Below are positions 1 to 11,076 of a stretch of 64,000 bases of DNA, in pieces. The number at the start of each line of letters is the position of its first letter. Within the stretch, counting starts at the first letter, position 1. The position numbers and the translations under genes were made by a program. Under the pieces are notes generated by a model, which was not told where the DNA came from, made no database searches, and was given only the letters and a program-made list of their open reading frames with translations. The stretch lies in the NCBI GenBank assembly GCA_951230915.1, contig OX579639.1, positions 20,646,001 to 20,710,000 of the forward strand. The letters are read 5' to 3'. Origin of the DNA: Antitrichia curtipendula (taxonomy: Eukaryota; Streptophyta; Bryopsida; Hypnales; Leucodontaceae).

Positions 1-1880
1 CCTAAAATTGCACAAATAAGCAATTCAACATGGTTTCCATTATAATATTGAAATTTTTTTTGTGGGGCCTTATTAGTAGTCAAAAGAGGATTAATTTTAG
101 ATTCTCTTAGAATGCATTTTTTGAACGCCGTATGAATAAACAACAAATTTTTAGAGTATTAAAAATAGTTGTTTTTAAAATCAACTATAGATTCTCATGA
201 ATACTGGGAGTACATTTTAGACAAGAACAAGAATTCAACTAGATTGATTGGTTTTAGAAAGTGGTTGAAATTAAACGTACTTACCTAATTCAAATTTAGA
301 TTTCTATTCGAAAACCCAATCATCTGATAAAGTTAACGCTAATTTTGTTAAATTGGCAATTTAACTAGATTACACTATAAACTTCATTGAGTACAATTTC
401 AGAAAAAATAATGCTTGCTATTATTATTATTATTATTATATATATATTTATGATATTAAATAGTTAAAATAATTGATTAAATTAGTAAAAAAACAATTGT
501 TTCAAATTAAATTATTTTATTTTGCTATTATTAATCTTACATTACTAATGATTGTATAATACAAGTGGCTACAATACCTTTGAGATTTGATAATATTAGT
601 CTTAGTGATAATTGGTGTTTATAGTGCACATGTATATAAAAAATATAATTTATCCTTTGGAAAAAAGGTCATGTACATAGAACCTTAAAGAGAACCCTAA
701 TTTATATTTAGTGACACAAAATGCTACCGACTTATTTTTAATCCAAAATTTGCTTGTACCACCTTTTGACTTCTGTACCAATGCTTATATTATCCTTGAA
801 TACCCTTCATGCAATAAATTGACAGCGTGTGACTGACTTCACATGTATAATATTCAATAGAAGACTATTATTTTCATTAATTTTTTTAGTTTAAAGATTT
901 ATATAGTATGTTTATAGGAAATGCTAGATGGTGGTTAAATTTCCTTCATTGAGGTTTTATTAATTTTATTTCTATACAAAGAAAAGATTTCTTATTCATG
1001 AATCACAAAATATACTATTTTAATATGGACAATTTGGTTAAAATGGTGAAATTCCTTAACTTTGGCAGTTTCTACAGTTTAGACTATGTGGTTTGAAATG
1101 TACAACAACCCTAGATGTTTGAAATCTATATCATTCCAAAATATCTGAAATCTACATTTGTCATAGATGGCACTTTCAAAATTAAGACCATATGGTCTGA
1201 AATCTATAATAGTCCTAGATTTTTGAAATTTATATATGACATAGGTATCACTTTTATGTTTCAAAACCATTGGTCTGAAAATGGCACATGAAATACCGCC
1301 ATTTAATGAAAGTCTCCATTGGTGTATTTTAGCAACTTCGGGCTCATTGACAATTTTCAATTAATTGGATCACTTGTAGTTTTCAAAGCTCAATGTAGTT
1401 GAGTATTACAATTTTGGCTCTCTAAACTGCGTCAATGTATAATTATAACAAAATAAATCAAAATTTGTAACTCCAGTTTTAAGCCATATTGGATTGGAAG
1501 TATTACTTGGCAATTGTTTATAATTATTTTGAGCAAATAAAAAGAATTCATTGCAAAAGGGAAAGATCAACAAAGATAAAGATAGGAGGATTTGCAAAAT
1601 TTGATGTATGAAATAAGTGTATTATAATAATAAATAGTCTCCAGTGCCAAAACCAAACTCGAATCACTCAGTGATACTTGCTATTGTCCAATTTACACGC
1701 CTCATTAATTCCAATTCTTTTTTCCTTGTATAAAATAAAGTAGCAAAAATGATAGGCAAAGAGTTTATGAAAGACACCCAAAGAATGACTTATTACGCTC
1801 TTGCACCAATCCATGCCAAACCTTTTCAATAAATGAGATTTAGGCTACATAAGGCTGAGTTAGTGGCTACAATTAATATC
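1..1880. other. AT-rich intergenic DNA, no gene seen
   Basis: Very AT-rich sequence with short simple repeats such as an ATT run near 420-440. No reading frame here resembles a protein family, and the short open frames on the minus strand around 1079-1597 have no recognisable domains or splice context. I see no RNA gene. Confidence 0.6.
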
Positions 1881-1887
1881 TAGAAAA

Positions 1888-2275
1888 AACATGGTGATGG
1901 AGTGATTAGTCACTACAATAAAAACTTCCACCTTTTCAATAAAAATTCATCACAAGTAGTGACTTTTTTAGACCTTCATATTGTGACCATCAATTCAGAA
2001 ATATCAATGTGACTGCTTTAGGTGAATAAGATGACCATTATGGATACACTTTTTGTTGGTTCTAGAGCAACTCTTTTCATCCAATTGGGTAGCATACTTC
2101 AAAAATTCATAACAAATTCATACTTTGACAAAATAAAAACAAAAATTCAATTGTTCTCTCCATTTCGCACATTTGTCTTCATGTGGCTTTTTTTTGTTTT
2201 ATTTTATTTTTTTATCCAACAATGCCAACATGCCAAATCAGTCATTCTGCTTGTGACAGGCAGGTTTACATTAGT
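1888..2275 (+). mobile_element. Degenerate copy of short element family C
   Basis: The stretch from the gtgattagtcactacaat motif to about 2100 closely resembles two better preserved elements, at 40751-41195 (opposite orientation) and 51033-51516. The shared part includes a segment around 2008-2075 that matches the 40.9-41.0 kb copy almost base for base. The ends are not well preserved here, so the borders are approximate. No coding capacity is visible; the 90-codon open frame at 2022 lies inside the element and is probably chance. Confidence 0.5.
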
Positions 2276-2412
2276 CGTATGGATGGTTCTTTAAAGTTTT
2301 AGTCCTCGATTGTAACTCCTGATTGAGAATTACATTCGATTATGAGCAAATTGAGATGCATAATGCACGTGTTCATTTGCGGTCATACGACGTGAACAGC
2401 TACTTGAGCACA

Positions 2413-2650
2413 AGAAGATTTCGTGGCGTTAGCCCCTGGGGCTAAAGTTTGGGGGGGTCTAAAGTGTCCCACTTTAGACCCTAAGGCTTAACCCCACATA
2501 AACTTTAGTTCAGCCAAAGTGGGACATTTTAGGGTCTAAAGTAGTGTGAAAAAAGAACGCCCGAGATTTTTCAAACACTGTGTAGAAGGGGTCTAAAGTG
2601 GGGGCTATTCCTCAAAGGATTAACCCCGGTTAACGTCACAAAATCTTCCT
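2413..2650. mobile_element. MITE-like element with about 18-bp terminal inverted repeats
   Basis: The left end (GAAGATTTCGTGGCGTTA, from about 2414) is matched in reverse complement by the right end (TAACGTCACAAAATCTTC, ending about 2648), with two or three mismatches. The interior is a cluster of TCTAAAGT copies, including a perfect 12-bp inverted repeat at 2455-2466/2470-2481 with a 3-base loop. It is about 235 bp long and non-coding. I cannot define a target duplication. It lies 350-550 bp upstream of the germin-like gene's TATA box, so it could influence that promoter; that is inference. Confidence 0.6.
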
Positions 2651-3005
2651 GTAAGTTTTCTATTGGACTAGAAAGAACATTCTGCATCTGCGCAATGGCA
2701 TGACTTGACTTGACTTCGCACCATTTGCTTCAATAAACAAACCGAAAGAAAAGCGTGATTTTGTCCATCCACATCAGCACCCGGACTTTGGCGGCTCACT
2801 GCACTCGTCGAAACCAAGCTCTCATTGACCCGCATTTCCGAGAATTGAATCCGCATTCTCCATCTCCTTGTTGGTGAGCTCCGTCTCCGTCTGTTTTTCC
2901 TCGCCGAGTTGTCGATCCTCAGGGCTTTCCTTCCAGCCACCCCGCGTCTTGGAATTCAAAAACGTACGCCCCACAATTCATCCGATCATACCCGCAAGCT
3001 GTAAC

Positions 3006-3013
3006 TATAAAAA
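3006..3013 (+). promoter_or_regulatory. TATA box of the germin-like gene
   Basis: A TATAAAAA motif sits about 225 bp before the ATG at 3231, in the switch from AT-rich flank to higher GC. If used, it would place transcription start near 3035-3040 and give a leader of roughly 190 bases without introns. Confidence 0.5.
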
Positions 3014-3230
3014 CCCACACAACCCAAGCGATTTCCAAAACAGAAACCATTCCATCGATCCCATTCCCAATCTTCAGCTTTGAATTCCACTGTCTACACT
3101 TCCCTCTTCACGTACTCACTCGCGACGCACGGAGCTCCACTTGCAACTGAATCGAACTTGTGAACTGATCCTTCATTAAAAATTAATTGCAGCACCACCG
3201 AGTGCCAGTTGATCGAGTCACGTACTAGAC

Positions 3231-3908
3231 ATGGGCATCATGAAGCTCCGCAGCAGCAACAACTTGTGGACGACAGTGGTCGTGGTGGTGTGCATGGCTC
3301 TTACTATGCCCATGCTGGCCATGGCCGCCGATTCCGATCCCCTGCAGGACTTCTGCGTCGCCGACCTTCACTCCGGACTCACCATCAACGGATTCCCGTG
3401 CAAGCCCGCCAACAACGTCACCGTGAACGACTTCAAGTCCACGGTCTTGCAGAACGCCGGAGACACCAACAACTCCGACAAGGCCAAGGTGACCGGGGCC
3501 ATGGTGGCGGAGTTCCCGGGATTGAACACTCTCGGGATCTCGGCTGCGCGAGTGGACTTCGCCAAGGGCGGAGTCAACACACCGCACAGCCACCCCAGGG
3601 CAGCCGAGATTCTGATAGTGCTCCAAGGCGAGCTGTACGTGGGCTTCGTGACCACCACCAACACTTTGTTCGCCACCGTCCTCAAGAAAGGTGAGTTGTT
3701 CGTGTTTCCCAAGGGACTGGTGCACTTCCAGCTCAACGTCGGCAACGGCAAGGCGATGGCGTTTGCAGCGCTGAGCAGCCAGAACCCAGGGAGGACAACC
3801 ATTGCACCGGCGTTGTTCACTCCGGACATCAAGGACGAGGTGTTGCAGAAGGCGTTCAAGATCGACGAGGAGACGGTGGACAGTATCCAGAAGAACTTCC
3901 GAGTATAA
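3231..3908 (+). CDS. GLP: Germin-like protein (cupin), secreted
   Basis: A single-exon, 225-residue protein of the usual germin-like length. Residues 1-32 form a hydrophobic signal peptide ending in an Ala-rich cleavage region, so the protein should enter the apoplast. Cys42 and Cys57 are the conserved N-terminal disulphide pair. Cupin box 1 carries the metal ligands His119, His121 and Glu126 in the PHSHPRAAE context; box 2 carries His165 in PKGLVHFQLN. All four manganese ligands are therefore present. Two N-glycosylation sequons lie near residues 62 and 80. Family members are extracellular homo-oligomers with superoxide dismutase or oxalate oxidase activity; which applies here cannot be told from sequence. 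Met1 is chosen because it is the first ATG after the TATA box; Met4 is an alternative with little consequence. Codons are much richer in G/C than the surrounding DNA. Its neighbours give no operon-like context. Confidence 0.95.
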   Translation: MGIMKLRSSNNLWTTVVVVVCMALTMPMLAMAADSDPLQDFCVADLHSGLTINGFPCKPANNVTVNDFKSTVLQNAGDTNNSDKAKVTGAMVAEFPGLNTLGISAARVDFAKGGVNTPHSHPRAAEILIVLQGELYVGFVTTTNTLFATVLKKGELFVFPKGLVHFQLNVGNGKAMAFAALSSQNPGRTTIAPALFTPDIKDEVLQKAFKIDEETVDSIQKNFRV

Positions 3909-3911
3909 ATT

Positions 3912-5990
3912 TGTTTACTAAGCTAGTGCTCATCACCCAGTTGAATTGAACAAACTGTGGAAGAAATCTAGCATGGGTCGGAAGACTTCTCACGAGTTCC
4001 TAGCCAGCAACAGAAATTGAAGCTGCTTATTCGCAAATTAAAAGTATTTTACAATCCTCTGAGAAGTTTCCCACGTTCTCATTGCAGTACTGTATGGACA
4101 ATAGTCTAGAATTACTTCAGTATTGGCTACTCATAAGTAACTACATAACTATTTCCCATTCTCCAGAGAGGATTTCATCTTGCCTCTTTGACTTCTGCTC
4201 TTCTTGCTTGTGGCTGATATTGACAATTTTCTAGATAGTCCACTTTCCTTCCATTTCCCCAAGCATTCCCCAAAGTTTGAAAGTCAAGGTGATTGCTCAC
4301 AGGTTTGCAGAAGCATGAGCTTCGGAGTATGCGAAGGTGCCGTTTATTTTAGAAGAAGAGAAGTTTCGTAGTCTGCAATGAAAATCATATCAACCGAATT
4401 CACTTGCAACGATTCAACTGTTCAGAAGAAATTATCACTTCTTACTCTGAGTCTGTTGTCTGACGGACCACCTGAACGTGACACATGACTGCCAGTGAAC
4501 CAGTCGTTACGAAAAGCAGTTGCAGCGTTTTGCACCATTTTTGAGTGACTGAACTGAACTTCGTGCAAGCAGTGATCGAGCGTTTGGATCGAAATACTTT
4601 CCCCCACTTCACCTGCTAGCCGGCGATAACTGAGAAAACGAGCGGACTATTTTGTAGTAGGTCGATCGATTCTGTATTTCTCAAACTCTACCATAGTAGA
4701 AATTTGTAACTCGGGCTAGCTCTTTGTTGCAAGATAAATTCAGCTAGCTAGAGCTTGCAAATTTGATCATGCGGATGAACAATACGTCGCTGCGTTTCCC
4801 GTCTAAACAGAGCAGCAATTCTCTAATACTCTAATTCCTGCAAGACATTCCTTCGGAATGATTTCACAGATTAGATAAGATTCAAAAAGGTTCAACGAAC
4901 TTTACATCGAAGAATTTGAGACCAGCAGCCAGCCTGGGATTTTGAACCGCATTGTGGATGCGAATACCTGCGGACCTCGATGGGGAAGACATTACCGCGG
5001 GACGAAAACCCAGGAACTTACAGTTTACCATCCTTTACCGAGGATACTGAAAATTTGGATCAAATTAATTTAAAATCAGGATACCCAACTGTGAGTGGAG
5101 TGGAGGTCACTCAATTCTAAATTATACAGCTAACTACAAAATTGGGGGCAGTGTTTACATCTATTTTCCATGGTGGAGTTTTGACATGTACCCTCCTTAG
5201 GGCGAACCAGTCCATGCACTTGACCTCGGAGACCGACCCGGCTCTCCATATAAAAATTTGTTCTTTATTTTGTAGTTGGTAACTTGCAGATAAATTCCGA
5301 TCCTACCTCTCTTCGTTACTTGGAGGTCTTCGATTCCAAATTTCATTTTGTGGTTATTAACAAGCACATACACCACCAGAGAGTCTACCTATCCTTGTAG
5401 CATTGTTTCGCATTAAGAGAAATTATTAAGGTATAGCTACTCAAGCTTTCTGCGGGAAGCTTCTGTGGATGCAGAGCCTTCGTCCATACTTTGGCTACAG
5501 CCAAGTAATTCCAGCCATTTTACCAGGAAGCTGAGTGTACCGGTAGTACAGTATGAGTTGGTTTTCCCCACACGTTTAGACAGATCCCCGGATTACGGCT
5601 CACGAGCATTGTCAGTTCTCAGTCAGACGAAGCAAGTGGCTAATAAACAACAGTATGCTTACCGCATTTGCATACATGAACTCTCGAAGTCAATCTGAAT
5701 TGTAATTCATCGGTAAGTAGTCCAAGCAGTGGTCAGTGTATGACGAAATAAGCCAGACTGTCAGAGAGTCCACCACGTTTCACTGTACTGTGCATCTTTT
5801 GTGCACTGAGAGAAACAGGAAATCGGTAACTAATAACAGCACACGCACCCTGGAGCTCCCACCGTGGCCTCAACGTGTCTGGCGCTCCCACTGTTGCTCT
5901 GTACCTCTTCCAAATTTAAGGTGTTTGGTTTCGTGCCCTCTGTTGCACGTGCACTTTGCGATCGAGAACGGATTACAGCGTTTCACGAAG
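3912..5990. other. Intergenic region between germin-like and NLR genes
   Basis: Moderate base composition and no gene I can support. Open frames at 5465-5698 and 5736-6161 have no family resemblance. A 50-base stretch at about 5629-5680 recurs at 24535-24590 (shared core AAGTGGCTAATAAACAACA), so part of this region is dispersed repeat. Confidence 0.5.
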
Positions 5991-5998
5991 TACTTGTA

Positions 5999-6006
5999 CT
6001 ATATAA
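5999..6006 (+). promoter_or_regulatory. Candidate TATA box of the NLR gene
   Basis: A TATATAAG motif stands alone in mid-GC sequence, about 1.8 kb upstream of the first supported coding exon. Plausible splice donors follow (near 6159, 6338 and 7000), and acceptors (7317, 7602, 7750), so a long spliced leader from about 6030 is reasonable. The link is inferred only from position. Confidence 0.35.
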
Positions 6007-6029
6007 GCAGGGATTTGTCAGATCAGTTC

Positions 6030-7795
6030 CTTACTTCTCGATCAGTCCCTAGTACTTCTCGTGTTTCCTTATCAGTCCGTCTGGAGGTAATGTGCTTGCA
6101 CGTGCGAGGAGTTGAAGGAGCTAACTTCGTCGGAGCCTCCTCATCGACGGTCACCAGGTAGTGGAAGCAAACTCGTTGACGCTGTATCCGATTGTATTTG
6201 GAGTTTTCAGCTACTGAACGTGGTGGATCACTCGATTTCAATCTCTCACGGGGATTTCAGCAGCGGAAATTCTGGTTTCCAATTCATCACTCTGGGCTGG
6301 GTGTTGAGCCTGCTGAACGGAAGCTTTTTAATTTTCGGTAAGTTTCAGCATTCTATCGATCTAGAGTTTTAATTCGTTACATCACCGTACGTTATTCAAG
6401 CATAACGTCAGTGTTGCAGATCTTTCTCTCATGATACCTGTTCGTGAAGCTAACCTGCATTCCCAGTTGTATAAGGTGCGGACGTTGCTTAGTTTGCTGA
6501 GTGATACTTAGGAACTTGAGTTCATGTAAATATCTGTGGATGTAAATTATGTTGCTTAGTTTGCATGGATGATAAGAACTTGTGGGTTTGTTAACGTAAG
6601 TGTGTGCGTCTCTGGGCTTCAATTGATGGTGTAGTGACTGCCTTACATCTGTGCTCACATCGACTGCCGATTGAGGGTCGCATATATTCGACGTGGGAGC
6701 TCATTTCAGTTTGTTGTCCTTGTTGTTTCGTTGGGATCTAAGTGTGTTTTGGGGGCTTTCATCTGAAGAATTTCAATACCTTTGCCTCCAGCAAGCGTAC
6801 GAGCACCAGTCTGATTTCTAGCTGGACATGATCTGGACGATGCTTATAGCTGTGTGGCTGAAGAGTGGTGGTTGGGTATGCAGTTTGCTGCTGAGTGAGA
6901 GTAACCAGAGCTTTAAATCGATCGACCACGGACGCACGGACTTCGACCTGATCTGTCTGGATCTCGAGAGCCCCCAAATTAAGTTGCGGGATCTGACAGG
7001 TAACTATGCAAGTACTCTGATTTCCAATCTTCGCTAATTGCTTGCGGATGTTCTGCCTCGTACACGGGTTGATTCTCTTGTCAGTCTTCATTACATGCAA
7101 AATACTGATATTCTCCTTTTCTCAGTTTGTGATGTGTGAGATGTCACTCGAACTGCTGTGGAGTTCATCTGGCCAATCCGCACAGCTGTTGAATTTGAAT
7201 TGCTAACTCTTTAGATATGGATTAATGTGAAATGTGTTTTAATTGCAACGAAGAAGTTTGTGCATACATGTAAATTCATCTACTCATCAATAATGTCGTG
7301 TTTTGACTTTGTAGTGTTGCAGGGATCGGACTTGACGCTCGCAGTCCTGCGGTCTTTCGATTCCTAGTAGGTTTTCCTATCTTGCTGTGGTTGATGTCGT
7401 AACTAGCAAATCTGATACCAACTGTTAAGGTGAGCTTGTCGTTTGACATTCTGCCACATGGCTTAGGATTCTACTAGTAAGTTTGGTTTCTTGTGCGTTC
7501 TATTGAAAATGAACTGAATGCTATTGTATCGTGAGATTTGAAACTAGATCTAGTATGTATGAATCTTCTTTTCTCCCTGTAATTTTCTTTTCTTTTACGC
7601 AGATTGTCTGGCTAGAGGGATTGGAAATTTCATTGTTGTGCAAAGCGCAAACGATGCATGATGGGTTGAGTGCTTAAATGGTACTTTTTAGTATTTCTTT
7701 TAAAGTACTGACCTGAGAATCATTTGCTCTGTCAACATGTACTAATGTAGGAGAACGCCTGGCTGCTGCAAGGAAAGTTTCCATCTGGTGGAGTG
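6030..7795 (+). other. Probable spliced 5' leader of the NLR gene
   Basis: This region has pyrimidine-rich tracts ending in AG and several GTAAGT/GTAACT-like donors, but no frame with domain resemblance. The last stretch, from the acceptor at 7749-7750 to the ATG at 7796, is open in the NLR frame for 15 codons, so a somewhat longer N-terminus is possible. Several short upstream ATGs would precede the main start. Confidence 0.4.
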
Positions 7796-10700
7796 ATGGG
7801 ACGGACGCTGAGCATGAATTCACCGCATAGAACCGAGGTGAGGATTTCTTTGATTGTACAGTATCGCTGTGCTTGAACCCCGCCAAAGTAATGGAAATTG
7901 ATGTTTCATACGCATGTAAGCAATTTATGCATTTTTCTCGTGCAGTTGGTCCGGGGAGCTGTCTACGAGTTTCACAAGCCTGACCCTGGTCAGCGTACAC
8001 AAGTGGAGATAGTGTTCATGCATGGCCTTCAATTGAATCCTGATGACTTGAAGGACGCTTATTACAAAACCTGGACGACAACTGCTGACAAAAGTGAAGT
8101 TTGGCCAGAGACATGGCTCAAGGACGAGTACCCGAACGCGAGAATTCTCTCCTTGGCTTATGATTCTTGTGCACTCCAAACAGGGACACATGGAAACATG
8201 GGCCCGTATTTATTGGGCGAGAGCTTGCTTGATCAGATGGTCTCTTCAGCGGCAAATATTGGGCAAAATGATTGCCCAGTGGTATTTGTCGGTCACAGTC
8301 TTGGAGGGCTCATTGCGAAAGAGATTGTTGTGAGATGTCATAATTCGGATCATGCAAACGCGAAGTATCAGAACTTGCTCCATAACTTGAAGGCCATATT
8401 TTTCTATGCCACACCACATGGAGGATCTGACTTGGTTGATGCTTGGATCCCCATGATTGCTGATTGCTTTCCGTTTGTTGATAAGAGTTCGTTGGTGGCG
8501 TACTTGAAACCCGATGGAACAGACAGAACCCACATCCATCGCGACTTTCTCGAAGCAGTTAACAAAGATTGCAAGTTTTATGTTGTTGCTGAAGGACGAG
8601 AGACAGAGTTTCCTATGGTATGTGTTTCTGTCTTTGTTTGACTGACCTCTAGTTAGTACAATGTTGAATGTTTGATGGAAAACGGAAATGCAATTCTTTC
8701 TCAGTGAAATCAATTACTTGATGGGATACTCATGTTGCTTATTGTATTTCAGCTCTACAAAAGGTGGGTCGTACGTGAAAATTCAGCAACCTTTCCAGGT
8801 TTTCATGAATATGTGCCGCTTGCGGACGCAGATCACTTTACCGTGTGCAAACCCAAAAAGAAGAATGACACAGGTTACCTCAAGTTGATCGACTGCATCC
8901 ATCAGGTGGTCCAGGAATATACGGGGAGAATCATAGTTGATCTTTCCGTGGATCATCCTATTGGAATTGAAGGCAAAATCGTTGAGGTTTGTAAGCTACT
9001 GGAGAGGCCTGAAGTGTCGATTGTTGGCTTGTTTGGAATGGGGGGCATTGGAAAGACTACCTTGAGTAAAGAGTTTTACAACCTCAAGGCACTTAATTAT
9101 GTCAAGTCTTGCTATCTTGAAAACGTGAAATCAAGAAAAAACCTGGAAGTTCAGAAGGAACTACTTCGAGGCCTGTGTGGTGAGCAACTCGGTGAAGATA
9201 AAGATGTGAAGAAGAAGCATCTAGACATGATCAAGGATTGTTTTCTGACACAGAAAGTCTTAGTGGTGATCGACGATGTGAGCTCGGAAGACTCCCTTCG
9301 AGACTTGCAAGTATTTCATGCTCTTGAGACTGGGAGCCAGAACCACCAGAGCAAAGTGGTAGTGACTGGGCGAGACAGCTCAGTTCTGCCCAATAAGTAT
9401 TTGAAATCAGGCAAGGCTGTCATTGAGCTTGTAAATGGGATCACAAAAGGCTCCGACTTGGAGTTGTTTCTTCGATATGCTTTAGATGCAATTCCACAGG
9501 CGGACAAAGAGAAAGCCAAAACTGAGTTTTGGAGGGAGGCCAAAAGGATTGTGCAGCTTTGTAATGGGCTCCCTTTGAGCCTTGAAGTGCTCGGCAAATA
9601 TCTTGGTAACAGTGTAGACGAAGACCGTCAACAATGGAGGGAGATATGGGTTGAGGCATATGAGAGACTCCAGAAAGCTCAAAATATAGCTGGCAGCAAA
9701 TCTGAAAACCTTTGGATCAGTCTCCGAATGAGCTATGATGACTTAGGTGATGATGAGAAGAAAATATTCTTGGACTTTGCTTGCATGTTTTCAGAGATGA
9801 AGATTGAGAAGAGAGTAGTTGACCGGATTTGGGATTCCCCTAGTAGTGTGCAAAATTTGATAAACAAGTCGCTCCTCAAAGTTGAAGGTGGGCATTATGT
9901 CATGCACGACCAATTGCGTGACATGGGTCGATATGTGTTATTGAAGGAGGCCCTAGAGGTTTCCAAGCATCCAATCTACTTGTGGCAGGGTCATCAATAT
10001 CATATAAAGACCTATATGGACTTCAAGGTAATTGCATACTTCTAGTATGTATCATGAGTTATCACTTGATACTTGATTTGTAAGAGTCCATCAGTCATGT
10101 GATTACAAATACATTCTTTTTTTTTATTAGTTTGTTGATAAATACTAATGAAAGTTTGTGTGTAATGTAGAAACGCATCACTGAGTCGGATGTGCCATAC
10201 ATTGCAAGTCTTGAACAAGAAGTGGGGACAAACCCGCATCAGTATTCCAAACTAAGGTTGTTGATTGTGACCGGGTGTGACACCCCTTGTTTGGTGGAAG
10301 CTTGCCTTTCCAAATGCTCTGAGGATTTGGGATGGCTTCATCTTGAAAATTACTCCGAAGTCTTAAAAACTGGTTTCCAAAAGCTTTGTTCATTCGGAGG
10401 CCTGCGTGTGTTGCACATCTTCAATTGCGCCAACATTGTGGAACTTCCAACGAATATCGGCGAATTAATAAACTTGGCGGAAATGGAAGTGCATTCTTGT
10501 GACAACCTTCAGAGCGTGCCAAACTCTATAGGCAAACTAACAACTCTCAAGAGACTTGTAATTGCATACTGTTCACAACTTCGAGTTGTTCCTTACATTG
10601 GAAAACTGTCTGAGTTGGAGTATCTCTCTTTTGAGGGTTGTCACCAATTGACGGCGATTGAGGGCACAAAAATCTGCACCCAGAAACTCCAGGAGCTGAA

Positions 10701-11073
10701 GTTGCCAATTGTGCCCACGACCGGCTGTCTTGGTGCTTGTCCTCAACTCCGGAGTCTGCGCGTAGAGAATGGTGAAGGCGTGCAAGAGTTTCCCCAGGAC
10801 TTCTTCAAGATTGATATGCCGAAACTGGAAGTCGTCAGGTGGAGGAATGATCATGCTGTAGAGGTGGTCTTGAAGAATCCTGATGGTTCCCAGCTGGTTC
10901 TGAAGAAGGGGCCCTTCTTCACGAGAGACTTGGAGGTCAGAAGGCGTAGCGATGGTTCCATTTCCCAATTGCAGATGCGTCAGTCAGATCTTATCACTGC
11001 TAGATCATGGGGGGGTTTGCAACGTTATTTTGCCACGTTTTGGCGACTTACAGGAACGGAGCAACGTATGTGA
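7796..11073 (+). CDS. Alpha/beta-hydrolase-NB-ARC-LRR immune receptor (HNL class)
   Basis: Four coding exons join in frame at GT/AG borders (7796-7837, 7946-8617, 8753-10027, 10171-11073; all phase 0), giving about 963 residues. Residues 15-290 are a SERAC1-like alpha/beta hydrolase with nucleophile Ser132 in GHSLGG, a TPHGG loop and a DADHF segment near residue 265 that supplies the catalytic His. The NB-ARC domain follows: P-loop GMGGIGKTT at 333-341, kinase-2 LVVIDDV, GRDS sensor, GLPLSLEVLG, a FLDFACMF RNBS-D and an MHD motif at 622-624. The kinase-2 ending in Asp and the RNBS-D resemble TIR-type rather than coiled-coil-type NLRs. The final exon encodes a short LRR array of roughly five repeats with Cys/Asn-rich strands, then a basic tail. 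NLRs are intracellular pathogen sensors; the hydrolase-fused class is known from liverworts. The ATG lies in a 14-codon exon, so the N-terminus is the least certain part. All core motifs are intact, so a functional gene is likely. Confidence 0.9.
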
Positions 11074-11076
11074 ATG

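Noticed and set aside
3209..3859. Three long open frames overlapping the germin-like gene in other frames and on the other strand
   Set aside because: They are shadows of a GC-rich coding exon; only the 3231 frame has a signal peptide and cupin motifs.
5465..6161. Small open frames between the germin-like and NLR genes
   Set aside because: No similarity, no consistent splice structure, and part is dispersed repeat also present near 24.5 kb.
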